From positions 1-26,813 of the forward strand of contig CBFHAI010000066.1 of the NCBI GenBank assembly GCA_965653565.1: DNA of 26,813 bases, in the 5' to 3' direction. Origin of the DNA: JALCLA01 sp965653565 (GTDB lineage Bacteria > Pseudomonadota > Gammaproteobacteria > Xanthomonadales > Xanthomonadaceae). The position numbers and the translations under genes were made by a program. Below are positions 7,496-14,782 of the stretch, piece by piece. Every line of letters starts with the position of its first letter. The first letter of the stretch is position 1. The notes under the pieces are model-generated. The model ran no database searches and had not been told where the DNA came from. It was given only the letters and a program-made list of their open reading frames with translations.

Positions 7496-8359
7496 TCAGT
7501 ACAGCGTGCCGGTGTTGACCACGGGCTGCGTGGCGCGGTCCGAGCAAAGCACCACGAGCAGGTTGCTCACCATCGCGGCGCGGCGTTCGTTGTCGAGTTC
7601 CACCACGCCGTTTTTCTTGAGCTCGTCGAGCGCCATCTGCACCATGCTCACCGCCCCGAACACGATGCGCGTACGCGCGGCGACCACGGCGTTGGCCTGC
7701 TGGCGCTGCAACATCGCCTGCGCGATTTCCTGCGCATAGGCCAGATGGCTGATGCGCGCTTCGATCACGCGCAGGCCGGCGGTGGCGAGGCGGTCCTGGA
7801 TTTCTTCCTGCAGATGCTTGGAGATTTCCGCGCCGTGGCTGCGCAGGGCGACCTGGCCTTCCTCGTGCTGGTCGTAGGGATAGCTGGTGGCCATCGCGCG
7901 CAAGGCCGATTCGGACTGGATGTGCACGTAGCTTTCGTAGTCGTCGACGTTGTAGACGGCTTCGGCCGAGTCGACCACTTCCCACACCACCACCGCGCCG
8001 ATTTCGATCGGGCTGCCATCGAGTTCGTTGACCTTGAGCTTGCCGCTTTCGAAATTGCGTACGCGCTGGCTGACTTTCTTGGCCGAGTAGAACGGGTTGT
8101 TCCAGCGCAGGCCGGGGTCTTTCACGGTGCCGACGTATTTGCCGAACAGGCTGAGCACGGCGGCCTGGTTGGGCTCGACCATGTAGAAGCCGCCCAGGCA
8201 CACGACCAGCGCGATGCCGACGAGCACGCTGACGGCGGGCAACGCGAACTGGCCGTGCGAGGCGCCGTAGATGAAGGCTGCCACCGTGGCGAGCAACAGG
8301 GCCAGGATCAGCAGCAGCGTGGGGATGCCGGGGGTGGAGCGGATGGGGGCTTCTTTCAT
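7496..8359 (-). CDS. SPFH/stomatin-like membrane protein (band 7 domain)
   Basis: The 287-residue protein has two N-terminal membrane helices (about 11-31 and 41-59), then an SPFH (prohibitin homology) domain from about 60: GFYMVEPNQAAVLSLFGKYVGTVK, PGLRWNNPFY, VNELDGSPIEIGAVVVWEV. A helical segment follows (HLQEEIQDRLATAGLRVIEARISHLAYAQEI). These proteins form large membrane-associated rings or microdomains and often control proteases or membrane stress. AGGAG lies 9 bases before the ATG. It is the first gene of a minus-strand operon with a ribbon-helix-helix regulator, a DUF4177-like protein and probably the M15 peptidase. Confidence 0.87.
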   Translation of the reverse strand: MKEAPIRSTPGIPTLLLILALLLATVAAFIYGASHGQFALPAVSVLVGIALVVCLGGFYMVEPNQAAVLSLFGKYVGTVKDPGLRWNNPFYSAKKVSQRVRNFESGKLKVNELDGSPIEIGAVVVWEVVDSAEAVYNVDDYESYVHIQSESALRAMATSYPYDQHEEGQVALRSHGAEISKHLQEEIQDRLATAGLRVIEARISHLAYAQEIAQAMLQRQQANAVVAARTRIVFGAVSMVQMALDELKKNGVVELDNERRAAMVSNLLVVLCSDRATQPVVNTGTLY

Positions 8360-8385
8360 GGCGGTCTCTCCTAGTGACGGCTTTA

Positions 8386-8414
8386 CGATATCACGTTGAT
8401 ATCAGATGACGTCA
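8386..8414 (-). promoter_or_regulatory. Candidate operator: two GATATC half-sites 11 bp apart plus TGACGTCA palindrome
   Basis: GATATC occurs at 8387-8392 and 8398-8403, one helical turn apart, inside an approximate palindrome. The 8-bp perfect palindrome TGACGTCA follows at 8407-8414. The cluster lies 27-55 bases upstream of the SPFH start, where an operator overlapping a promoter would sit. Helical phasing suits a protein that binds as tandem dimers on one DNA face, as ribbon-helix-helix repressors do. Assignment to the 7238-7441 protein is inference. Confidence 0.45.
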
Positions 8415-8686
8415 AGAGGGTGAACACAGCGCTGGGCAGCAGCTGACGGGGCGAAGGGAATCGGGAGTCGGGAATCGGGAGAGAAACCGGCGGTGCGTCG
8501 GCCCAAGGCGTCGTGCACGGCCGCAGCGCTTTAGAGTCGCTGGATCCCGCCTGCGCGGGGATGACGTAGAGGGGCTGATGGGTTCGGGTGCGGCGGGGAA
8601 TGCGCGGACGGGCCGCGAGGAATCGGGAGTCGAAAATCGGCGGAGAAACCGGCGTTGCTCTACTCCCGACTCCCGAGTCGCGGCAA
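8405..8686. repeat. Gene-free gap with GGGAATCGGGAGTC-type repeats
   Basis: Gene-free sequence between the propeller-like gene and the SPFH operon. It holds a run of GGGAATC/GGGAGTC units at 8456-8480 and a second at 8619-8640. Both are followed by (G)GAGAAACCGGCG, so one ~35-base unit occurs twice, about 160 bases apart. An inverted piece (TACTCCCGACTCCCGAGTCG, 8661-8680) pairs with the second copy through CGGGAGTCG/CGACTCCCG. Similar runs are, in my experience, dispersed in Xanthomonadales genomes. A related copy lies within the kinase gene at 16369-16412. Confidence 0.7.
8543..8566. repeat. REP-like palindrome
   Basis: ATCCCGC-CTGC-GCGGGGAT forms a short GC stem (7 bp with one bulged G) followed by GACG. 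It matches the common dispersed palindrome whose consensus reads like GGATCCCCGCCTGCGCGGGGATGACG. It probably originates from a REP-type element and may act as a weak hairpin in RNA. It lies between two repeat runs and is not in a gene. Confidence 0.55.
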
Positions 8687-9577
8687 CTAATCCAACGGCA
8701 ACCGCAGCAACGGCGCCGGCAATCGCTCGGAGCTGATCCAGAGCGAGCGGTTGGAGAGGTCGAAACCGAGGGCTTCGGCTTGCGGGATCCAGGGGAATTC
8801 GATGACGCGGGCGGGTCGTGTGACGGCCCGTACCCAGCCGTCGGGCGAGCGCGGCCAGAGGTAGACGCGGCGGTAGTTGAGCACCGCGAAATGGCGGCCG
8901 TCGGGCGAGATGTCGGCGGCGGTGATCTGGGCGCGGTAGCGGCCGTACACCGGGTTGCGGCGCAGGTCGTCGTCGGTCGGTTGTTCGATGCCGCCCAGCG
9001 TGCCCAAACGCTTGGCGATCTGCACTTTTTCGCGCGGTGCGAGCGGCACGCTGAAAAGTTCGGGCGGCACGCGTTTTTTCGAGACCAGGTAGACCGCGCC
9101 CTCGCGTTCGTCGACCGCCATCGCCTCGCAATCGCGGGCACCGTCGGGCCAGCGGAACCGCTGCGTCCAGGCCACCGGCACGCGCGCGTTGGCGAGCGTG
9201 GTGGGTTCTTCGATCGCGTGCAATGCCAGGCGCGTGCGCAGGCCGCCGTTGTCGCCGACGTCGGCGATCAGCAGATAGTGTTTGCCCTGCCATTCGAAGG
9301 CCGAAATGTCTTCCCAATCGATGTTGCGCACGCCCTCGATGCGCAAGGTCGCGCGGCGTTCGCCCTGGCTGTCGATGGCGTAGAGTTCCGGCGCGTTGTC
9401 GCCATCGTTGTGCACCCAGAAAATGCCGGGATGCCGGCGCGACGCCGCCAGCCCGCTGATCTCCGCCATCTGTTCGTCGGTGATCAGCGCTTCGAGCGCG
9501 ATGGCGGGATCGGCAGCGCCGTGCGCGCTGCCGGCGGAAAAAATCAGCAGCGAGAGACAAACCGCGGCGCGGCGCAT
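8687..9577 (-). CDS. Secreted beta-propeller-like protein (phytase-like family pattern)
   Basis: The 296-residue protein has a signal peptide (MRRAAVCLSLLIFSAGSAHG). The mature part starts with EISGLAASRRHPGIFWVHND and continues with ELYAIDSQGERRATL, NIDWEDISAF, HYLLIADVGDNGG and EAMAVDEREGAVYLVSKK. This 'ISGLA...HND.GD...YA.D..G' pattern, with repeated acidic turns, is typical of propeller-type esterase/phytase-like secreted proteins. No catalytic residue can be assigned, so binding or hydrolysis of a phosphorylated or polymeric ligand is only a guess. The ATG at 9577 shares one base with the stop of the transglutaminase-like gene (TGATG), so the two are coupled and probably act in the same compartment. 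Confidence 0.72.
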   Translation of the reverse strand: MRRAAVCLSLLIFSAGSAHGAADPAIALEALITDEQMAEISGLAASRRHPGIFWVHNDGDNAPELYAIDSQGERRATLRIEGVRNIDWEDISAFEWQGKHYLLIADVGDNGGLRTRLALHAIEEPTTLANARVPVAWTQRFRWPDGARDCEAMAVDEREGAVYLVSKKRVPPELFSVPLAPREKVQIAKRLGTLGGIEQPTDDDLRRNPVYGRYRAQITAADISPDGRHFAVLNYRRVYLWPRSPDGWVRAVTRPARVIEFPWIPQAEALGFDLSNRSLWISSERLPAPLLRLPLD

Positions 9578-11031
9578 CACGGTGTCGCCGCCTTCAGTTC
9601 GGCGCGCGTCGCCGGCGCGACGGCGAGGATCTGCACGCCACCCAGCAATTCGATGCCGGCATAGAAACGGAACGGATCGCCATCGCCCACGCCGAAGGCG
9701 ATGTGGCCGGCGTCGTAGCGCGCGAGCGCCGCATCGTAGCCGCGCCATTCGCCGTCGACCCAGGCGTGCACCCAGGCGTGCGGCACGAACACGTTGTGCT
9801 GGCCGGCGTAGGCCGGTGCGTAGGCGATGCCGGTCGCCACGCGCGCCGGGATGCCTACGGCGCGGATCAGCGCAGCGAGCAGCACGGCGTGTTCGGTGCA
9901 ATCGCCTTCGCGGTTGCGCACGATTTCCGATGCCGAGGCGTAACCCACGCGCAGCGATTTGATGCTGATGTAGCTGCGCACGAAACGCTCGAGCTGTTCG
10001 ACTTTCGCGGCATCGCCACGCGCGCCGCGCGTGGCTTCGCGTGCCAGTTCGAGCACTTCCTTGCTTTCCGATTGCAGCCAGCGGTTGGGCGCCTTGTCGG
10101 CACTTTGCGGCGGCTGCGCGGCATCGCCGCGCGGGTCGACGATCAGGGCCACGTCGCCGGCTACCGGCGATCGCGCAAGGATTTGTCCGGGCGGCGTATC
10201 GAGCGCGGCGCCGTCGCTGCCAGTGATGCGCAATTGATAGCGCAGCGGCTTCTCCAGATCGCGCGGACGCAGCGACTGCGGCGCCTTCACCACCGTCGAG
10301 GCCAGCACATCGGTCGGCTGCACCGGCGCCAGCGCGCAGGCCATGTCGCAGGCGAGCATTTCCAGCTGCAATCCGATCGCGGGCATGCGCAGGCGGCGCA
10401 GGTCGTGCGTGTCGGTCGTCACCCAACTGTGCAACTGGGTCCTGGTGCCGCCCATGTCGAGCGTCTGCTGTACCGGAATCAGCACTTCGCGCCGGGCGTG
10501 CACGTCGATCGCCTGCGGCGCGCCGACGACGGTGCGGGTCGGCACCGCCTGCAGCGCGCCGGCATCCCACACCAGCAGGTCGTACTGCGTCCCGGGCGCG
10601 AAGCCGAAGCGCTCGGCCGCCAGCCGCTGGCCTTCCGACAGCAACGCGCCGCGCGGCCAGGCGAGCGTTTCGCGCTCAGTGCGGCCCTGCTGTTCGGTGA
10701 CGATTTCGAGCTTGCCGTCCGGCTTGATTTCGCCGTAAACGCGCGCCGCGGTGCCGGCGGTATCGACCTGCGATTCGAACGCCAGCGGCCGGCCGTCCGG
10801 CGTTTCCCAATTGCGCTCGCGCGTCGCGATGCTCAGCGCGGTGCCGTTGCGTTCGAGGCTCAAGGTCAACGCCTGCTCGCTCAGCACGCGGCCGTCCGGC
10901 TCGATCGTGCGCAGGCTATGCATGTGGCCGATCTTGCGGCCATCCAGGTGCAGGCTGAACCAATGCTCCTCGGCCGCGCGGGCCGTGGCGGCGAGGAACA
11001 GCAACATCAAGGCACCAACGATCCGTCGCAC
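9577..11031 (-). CDS. Secreted transglutaminase-like (cysteine protease fold) protein
   Basis: The 484-residue protein has a signal peptide (MRRIVGALMLLFLAATARA). A long N-terminal region (about 20-340) is followed by a transglutaminase core. The catalytic triad is visible as REGDCTEHAVLLAALIRAVG (Cys378), PHAWVHAW (His418) and WRGYDAA (Asp433). Bacterial proteins of this kind are usually periplasmic peptidases or amidases rather than crosslinkers. The GTG at 11031 follows GGAGG by 4 bases; the frame is open further upstream, but only antisense to purT. It is divergent from purT with 78 bases between. Confidence 0.84.
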   Translation of the reverse strand: MRRIVGALMLLFLAATARAAEEHWFSLHLDGRKIGHMHSLRTIEPDGRVLSEQALTLSLERNGTALSIATRERNWETPDGRPLAFESQVDTAGTAARVYGEIKPDGKLEIVTEQQGRTERETLAWPRGALLSEGQRLAAERFGFAPGTQYDLLVWDAGALQAVPTRTVVGAPQAIDVHARREVLIPVQQTLDMGGTRTQLHSWVTTDTHDLRRLRMPAIGLQLEMLACDMACALAPVQPTDVLASTVVKAPQSLRPRDLEKPLRYQLRITGSDGAALDTPPGQILARSPVAGDVALIVDPRGDAAQPPQSADKAPNRWLQSESKEVLELAREATRGARGDAAKVEQLERFVRSYISIKSLRVGYASASEIVRNREGDCTEHAVLLAALIRAVGIPARVATGIAYAPAYAGQHNVFVPHAWVHAWVDGEWRGYDAALARYDAGHIAFGVGDGDPFRFYAGIELLGGVQILAVAPATRAELKAATP

Positions 11032-11076
11032 GAGCCCTCCTTCGAACCGGCATGATGCCACGGGCGCGCCGCCGCG

Positions 11077-11082
11077 TAGAAT
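11077..11082 (+). promoter_or_regulatory. Candidate -10 element of purT (TAGAAT)
   Basis: TAGAAT lies 28 bases upstream of the purT ATG, in an otherwise very GC-rich stretch. It would give a leader of about 20 bases. No convincing -35 hexamer is seen at the right distance, so this is a weak call. Confidence 0.35.
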
Positions 11083-11109
11083 GCCGGTCCCGCCCGCAGG
11101 CCCGGATCC

Positions 11110-12291
11110 ATGCAGACTTTCGGCACGCCCCGCTCGTCCTCGGCCACGCGCCTGCTGCTGTTGGGTGCGGGCGAACTGGGCAAGGAAGTGGCGATCGAAG
11201 CGCAGCGCCTGGGCGTCGAAGTGCATGCCGCCGACCGCTACGCCGAGGCGCCCGCGATGCAGGTGGCGCATGCCGGCCACGTGCTCGACATGCTCGATCC
11301 GGCCGCGCTGCGCGCGCTGATCGATGCCGTGCAGCCGCATCTGGTGGCGCCCGAAATCGAGGCCATCCACACCGCCACGCTGATCGAACTCGAACGCACC
11401 GGCCTGCGCGTGATCCCCACCGCGCGCGCCGCGTGGCTGACGATGAACCGCGAAGGCATCCGCCGGCTCGCGGCCGAAGAGTTGTCGCAGCCGACCTCGC
11501 CCTATCGCTTCGTCGACAGCCGCGACGAATACCTCGCCGCCGTCGCCGCGATCGGCCTGCCCTGCGTCGTCAAGCCGGTGATGAGCAGCTCGGGCAAAGG
11601 CCAGAGCACGATCAAGACCTCGGCGGATATCGATGCCGCGTGGGACTACGCGCAGACCGGCGGGCGCGCCGGGCAAGGCCGCGTCATCGTCGAAGGCTTC
11701 GTGAAATTCGACTACGAAATCACGCTGCTCACCGTCCGCCACCGCGACGGCACCGACTTCTGCGCTCCGATCGGTCACCTGCAGATCGACGGCGACTACC
11801 GCGAAAGCTGGCAGCCGCAGCCGATGTCGGCGCGCGCGCTCGAACGCGCGGAGCAGATTGCGCGCGACGTCACCGCAGCGCTCGGCGGCTTCGGCTTGTT
11901 CGGCGTGGAATTGTTCGTGCGCGGCGACCAGGTCTGGTTCTCCGAAGTTTCGCCGCGGCCGCACGACACCGGCCTGGTGACCTTGATCTCGCAGGAACTG
12001 TCGGAATTCGCGCTGCATGCGCGTGCCATTCTCGGATTGCCGATTCCGTCGATCCGCGCGCTCGGTCCTTCCGCCTCATGCGCCCTGCTCGCGCACGGCC
12101 ACGGCGTGCCGCGTTTCGACGGCGTGGCCGACGCGCTGCGCGAGCCGGACACGGCGCTGCGCCTGTTCGGCAAGCCGGTCGTGCAAGGCCACCGCCGCGT
12201 CGGCGTCACCCTGGCACGCGCCGACAGCATCGAAGCCGCGCGCGAAAAAGCCCGTCGCGCCGCCGCCGCCATCACCATTTCACTCGACTGA
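11110..12291 (+). CDS. purT: Formate-dependent phosphoribosylglycinamide formyltransferase (GAR transformylase 2)
   Basis: PurT makes formyl-GAR from GAR, formate and ATP, the third step of purine synthesis, without folate. The 393-residue protein is full length and is an ATP-grasp enzyme. Visible parts are an N-terminal dinucleotide-like LLLLGAGELGKEVAIEAQRL (15-34), the APEIEAIHT block (80-88), the ATP lid KPVMSSSGKGQS (155-166) and the metal-site block GVELFVRGDQVWFSEVSPRP. The ATG at 11110 is the first good start after the divergent gene. The stop is 20 bases before the next gene, which is probably cotranscribed. Confidence 0.95.
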   Translation: MQTFGTPRSSSATRLLLLGAGELGKEVAIEAQRLGVEVHAADRYAEAPAMQVAHAGHVLDMLDPAALRALIDAVQPHLVAPEIEAIHTATLIELERTGLRVIPTARAAWLTMNREGIRRLAAEELSQPTSPYRFVDSRDEYLAAVAAIGLPCVVKPVMSSSGKGQSTIKTSADIDAAWDYAQTGGRAGQGRVIVEGFVKFDYEITLLTVRHRDGTDFCAPIGHLQIDGDYRESWQPQPMSARALERAEQIARDVTAALGGFGLFGVELFVRGDQVWFSEVSPRPHDTGLVTLISQELSEFALHARAILGLPIPSIRALGPSASCALLAHGHGVPRFDGVADALREPDTALRLFGKPVVQGHRRVGVTLARADSIEAAREKARRAAAAITISLD

Positions 12292-12311
12292 ATTCCACCA
12301 GGAGCATTCCG

Positions 12312-12662
12312 ATGACCGACCGTTCCGTCTACGCCGTTTTCCTGCACCAGGGCGCGCTCGAAGCCCTCGGCATCGCAATCAAACCCTACCTGATCGAAAG
12401 CAACGCCGGTCCGCACCTGCAATGCGCCGAAGTCGACTCGGCCGGCTCGCTGTTCGAAATGCTGCTGGTCGGCCGCGACAACGAAGGCCGCAGCGTCGAG
12501 GTGCAGTTGATGATTCCGATCGCGATGATCAAATTGGTGATCGCGATCCGCAAGGATGGCGATTTCGGTTTCGGACCGCGAGCGGCTGGCGCTGAAACAC
12601 CTGTTGCTGCTGGCGCGGGGCCAGCACCGTCGACGGTGCCGCCGGGGGCGGCGGCGACGTGA
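12312..12662 (+). CDS. Small conserved hypothetical protein downstream of purT
   Basis: The 116-residue protein starts MTDRSVYAVFLHQGALEALG and contains CAEVDSAGSLFEMLLVG, then VEVQLMIPIAMIKLVIAI. The last ~25 residues are Ala/Gly/Pro-rich and probably disordered. There is no signal peptide. AGGAG lies 8 bases before the ATG. I remember similar short proteins in Xanthomonadales, but no function. The 20-base spacing suggests an operon with purT. A 257-base gap follows, with nothing recognisable in it before the convergent receptor gene. Confidence 0.7.
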   Translation: MTDRSVYAVFLHQGALEALGIAIKPYLIESNAGPHLQCAEVDSAGSLFEMLLVGRDNEGRSVEVQLMIPIAMIKLVIAIRKDGDFGFGPRAAGAETPVAAGAGPAPSTVPPGAAAT

Positions 12663-12919
12663 TGGTTGGTTGTTGAGTTTGTGCGGAGGTTGGCATCCGG
12701 CGGCCTTTGCTTTTCGTCATTTCTGCGCTTCGAGAAGCGGGCGGGCTGGCGTGCGGCGAGGTGGGAATCGAGTGACTTCGAAACGTCCGGTTTTCCCGGA
12801 TGCATGGCCGGTGCCTACGGAAAAACAGGCTCAGGCACAGCTCGACCGCGGTGGAGTCGCCGAATGGCTCGTCGGCATCACGCAAACCATACCAGCGCCA
12901 CCAACAAACAACCCAACCC

Positions 12920-14782
12920 CTACCACTCCCACCCCAATTTCACCCACCCGGTGCGTTCCTCATAAACAATCGGCTGATCCACTCCGCTCGGATTCGGATT
13001 CAGATAAACGTGCCGATCATCGAAAACATTCTGCACCGACAGTTGCAGTTCCAATCCATCGAAGACGAAATCGCGCCGCGTATAGCTGGCATCGACCCGG
13101 TCGTAGGCGGATTCGCCGGGCGGTGCGCCGGCGCGTTCGCCGATGCGGGTCCAGCGCAGGCCGACGGCGGTCAGTACGTCGGGCGACCACAGCACGCCGA
13201 CGTTGCCGAACCAGTCGGCGGCCGCGCCGATATCGGTGACGGTCAGCGTGTTGTTGCGGTTGTGTTGGCTGTCGACCCAGGCCAGCGCGGTGTCGAGGCG
13301 CCAGTTCGGGTTGAATTGGCAGATCCATTCCAGTTCCACGCCATCGGATTGCGCCATCGCAACGTTGCCGAAGCCGGGGCGGCCGACGGCGCGGAACACC
13401 ATGTCGCTGATGCGCGAGCGGAACAGCGTGACGCGCGCGGTGGTGTCGGCGCGCTGGTAGACGTAGTTGATTTCGCTGGTGCGGTTGACTTCGAAATCGA
13501 GCGCCGGCTGGGTCGGTACGGTGTAGAGCTCGAAGAAGGTCGGGCTACGGAAGCCTTCGGCGTATTGCGTCTTGAGAATGTGATTCTCGGCCGCGCGCCA
13601 GACCAGCGAGACGCGCGGTGTGGCGCGCGAACCGACGCTTTCGTTGTCGTCGTAGCGCGCGCCGATCGTGCCTTGCAAGGTCGGCAGCAGTTCGAACTGG
13701 CCTTGCACGAAAACGCTGCGTGCCAGGCGTTCGTTGTGGCCGATGACGGTGGTTGGCGGTTGCGGGCGGCCGGGCGGCGGCGGCGGCGGGCGTTGCGAGG
13801 CCGAGTCGATGGTGGCCTGGTTGTATTCGAAACCGGCGAGCCAGGTTTGTCGGGCAAAGCCTGTCCACAACACTTCGGCCGCGCCTTCGGTGTGGCCGCC
13901 GTCGAAAGTGATCGCGCCGGTGGCGATTTCGTTGGCGAGTTTCTGCACGCGAAAACGCGTCTGCAGGCCGTCGCGCCATTCGCGGTCGTAGCGCGCCTCG
14001 ATGGCGTGGCTGCGTTCGTCGAAGCGCACCGGCATCGCGGCGTTCAGACCGTCGACATCGCGGCGGATCGCGTTGATGCGCACGCCGAAGCCGAAGCGCT
14101 GCAGATTCAGCGTGGCGAACTGGCGATCTTCTTCGGCCGAGCGATTGGCCGGCACGGAGGCATCGTCGGTATCGAAACCGGCGAACTGCGCTGTGAGTTT
14201 CCAGTCGCCCGTGGTGCTGCCGACGCGCACGTTCGCGCTGCGGCGGCCGCGCGAGCCGACGGCGACGTCGGCCCGCGAGCCTTCGCTGCGCGTGATGATG
14301 TTGAGCAGGCCCTGGAAGGCGTAGTCGCCGTAGATCACCGAGCCCGGCCCGCGCACGAATTCGATGCGTTCGACCAGTTCGATCGGCATCAGCAGCGCGG
14401 CGCCGTTGATGCCGGCGGCTTCGGCCGCGATCGGCACCGAGTCGATCAGCACCTGCACGCTGCCGCTGTTGAACGGGAACGGGATGCCGCGCACGCTGAT
14501 GGTGGGCGTGCCCGAGGCATCGCGCCAGGCTTCCACGCCGGGCACGAAAGACATCGCATCCCACACCGTGCGTGCGCCGAGTTGCGAGATGCGTTCGGCG
14601 TCGAGCACCGTCACGATGCCCGGTACGTAGTCGCTGTTCATGCGCGTGCGGGTGGCGACTTCGGTTTCTTCCGACAGCACGTCGAGCAGTTCGGCCAGTT
14701 CCTCGTCTTCTTCCTGCGCCGACACGGGCGAGGCCAGCGCGAGTGCCACGCATACCGGCAGCGCCGTCCACCACGCGCTCAC
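12920..14782 (-). CDS. TonB-dependent receptor-like outer-membrane protein
   Basis: The 620-residue protein has a signal peptide (MSAWWTALPVCVALALASPVSA). An acidic stretch EEDEELAELLDVLSEE follows (24-39). The plug domain is at about 50-165: TVLDAERISQLGARTVWDAM, ISVRGIPFPFNSGSVQVLID, VERIEFVRGPGSVIYGDYAFQGLLNI. A beta-barrel follows, ending in aromatic LGWEW. No clear TonB box is seen. A proline run (331-343) probably lies in an extracellular loop. I chose the GTG at 14782, which overlaps the cyclase stop (GTGA). An ATG at 14842 follows AAGGA, but that sequence also encodes the conserved GRNR of the cyclase. It is the last gene of the signalling operon; the ligand is unknown. Confidence 0.85.
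   Translation of the reverse strand: MSAWWTALPVCVALALASPVSAQEEDEELAELLDVLSEETEVATRTRMNSDYVPGIVTVLDAERISQLGARTVWDAMSFVPGVEAWRDASGTPTISVRGIPFPFNSGSVQVLIDSVPIAAEAAGINGAALLMPIELVERIEFVRGPGSVIYGDYAFQGLLNIITRSEGSRADVAVGSRGRRSANVRVGSTTGDWKLTAQFAGFDTDDASVPANRSAEEDRQFATLNLQRFGFGVRINAIRRDVDGLNAAMPVRFDERSHAIEARYDREWRDGLQTRFRVQKLANEIATGAITFDGGHTEGAAEVLWTGFARQTWLAGFEYNQATIDSASQRPPPPPPGRPQPPTTVIGHNERLARSVFVQGQFELLPTLQGTIGARYDDNESVGSRATPRVSLVWRAAENHILKTQYAEGFRSPTFFELYTVPTQPALDFEVNRTSEINYVYQRADTTARVTLFRSRISDMVFRAVGRPGFGNVAMAQSDGVELEWICQFNPNWRLDTALAWVDSQHNRNNTLTVTDIGAAADWFGNVGVLWSPDVLTAVGLRWTRIGERAGAPPGESAYDRVDASYTRRDFVFDGLELQLSVQNVFDDRHVYLNPNPSGVDQPIVYEERTGWVKLGWEW

Noticed and set aside
8456..8680. GGGAATC runs considered as a CRISPR array
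   Set aside because: Units are 7-8 bases and degenerate, with no 25-40 base spacers and no cas genes.
9703..11055. 450-codon plus-strand open frame opposite the transglutaminase-like gene
   Set aside because: It has no recognisable motif and is His/Arg-rich like the other shadows; the minus strand has signal peptide, triad and ribosome site.
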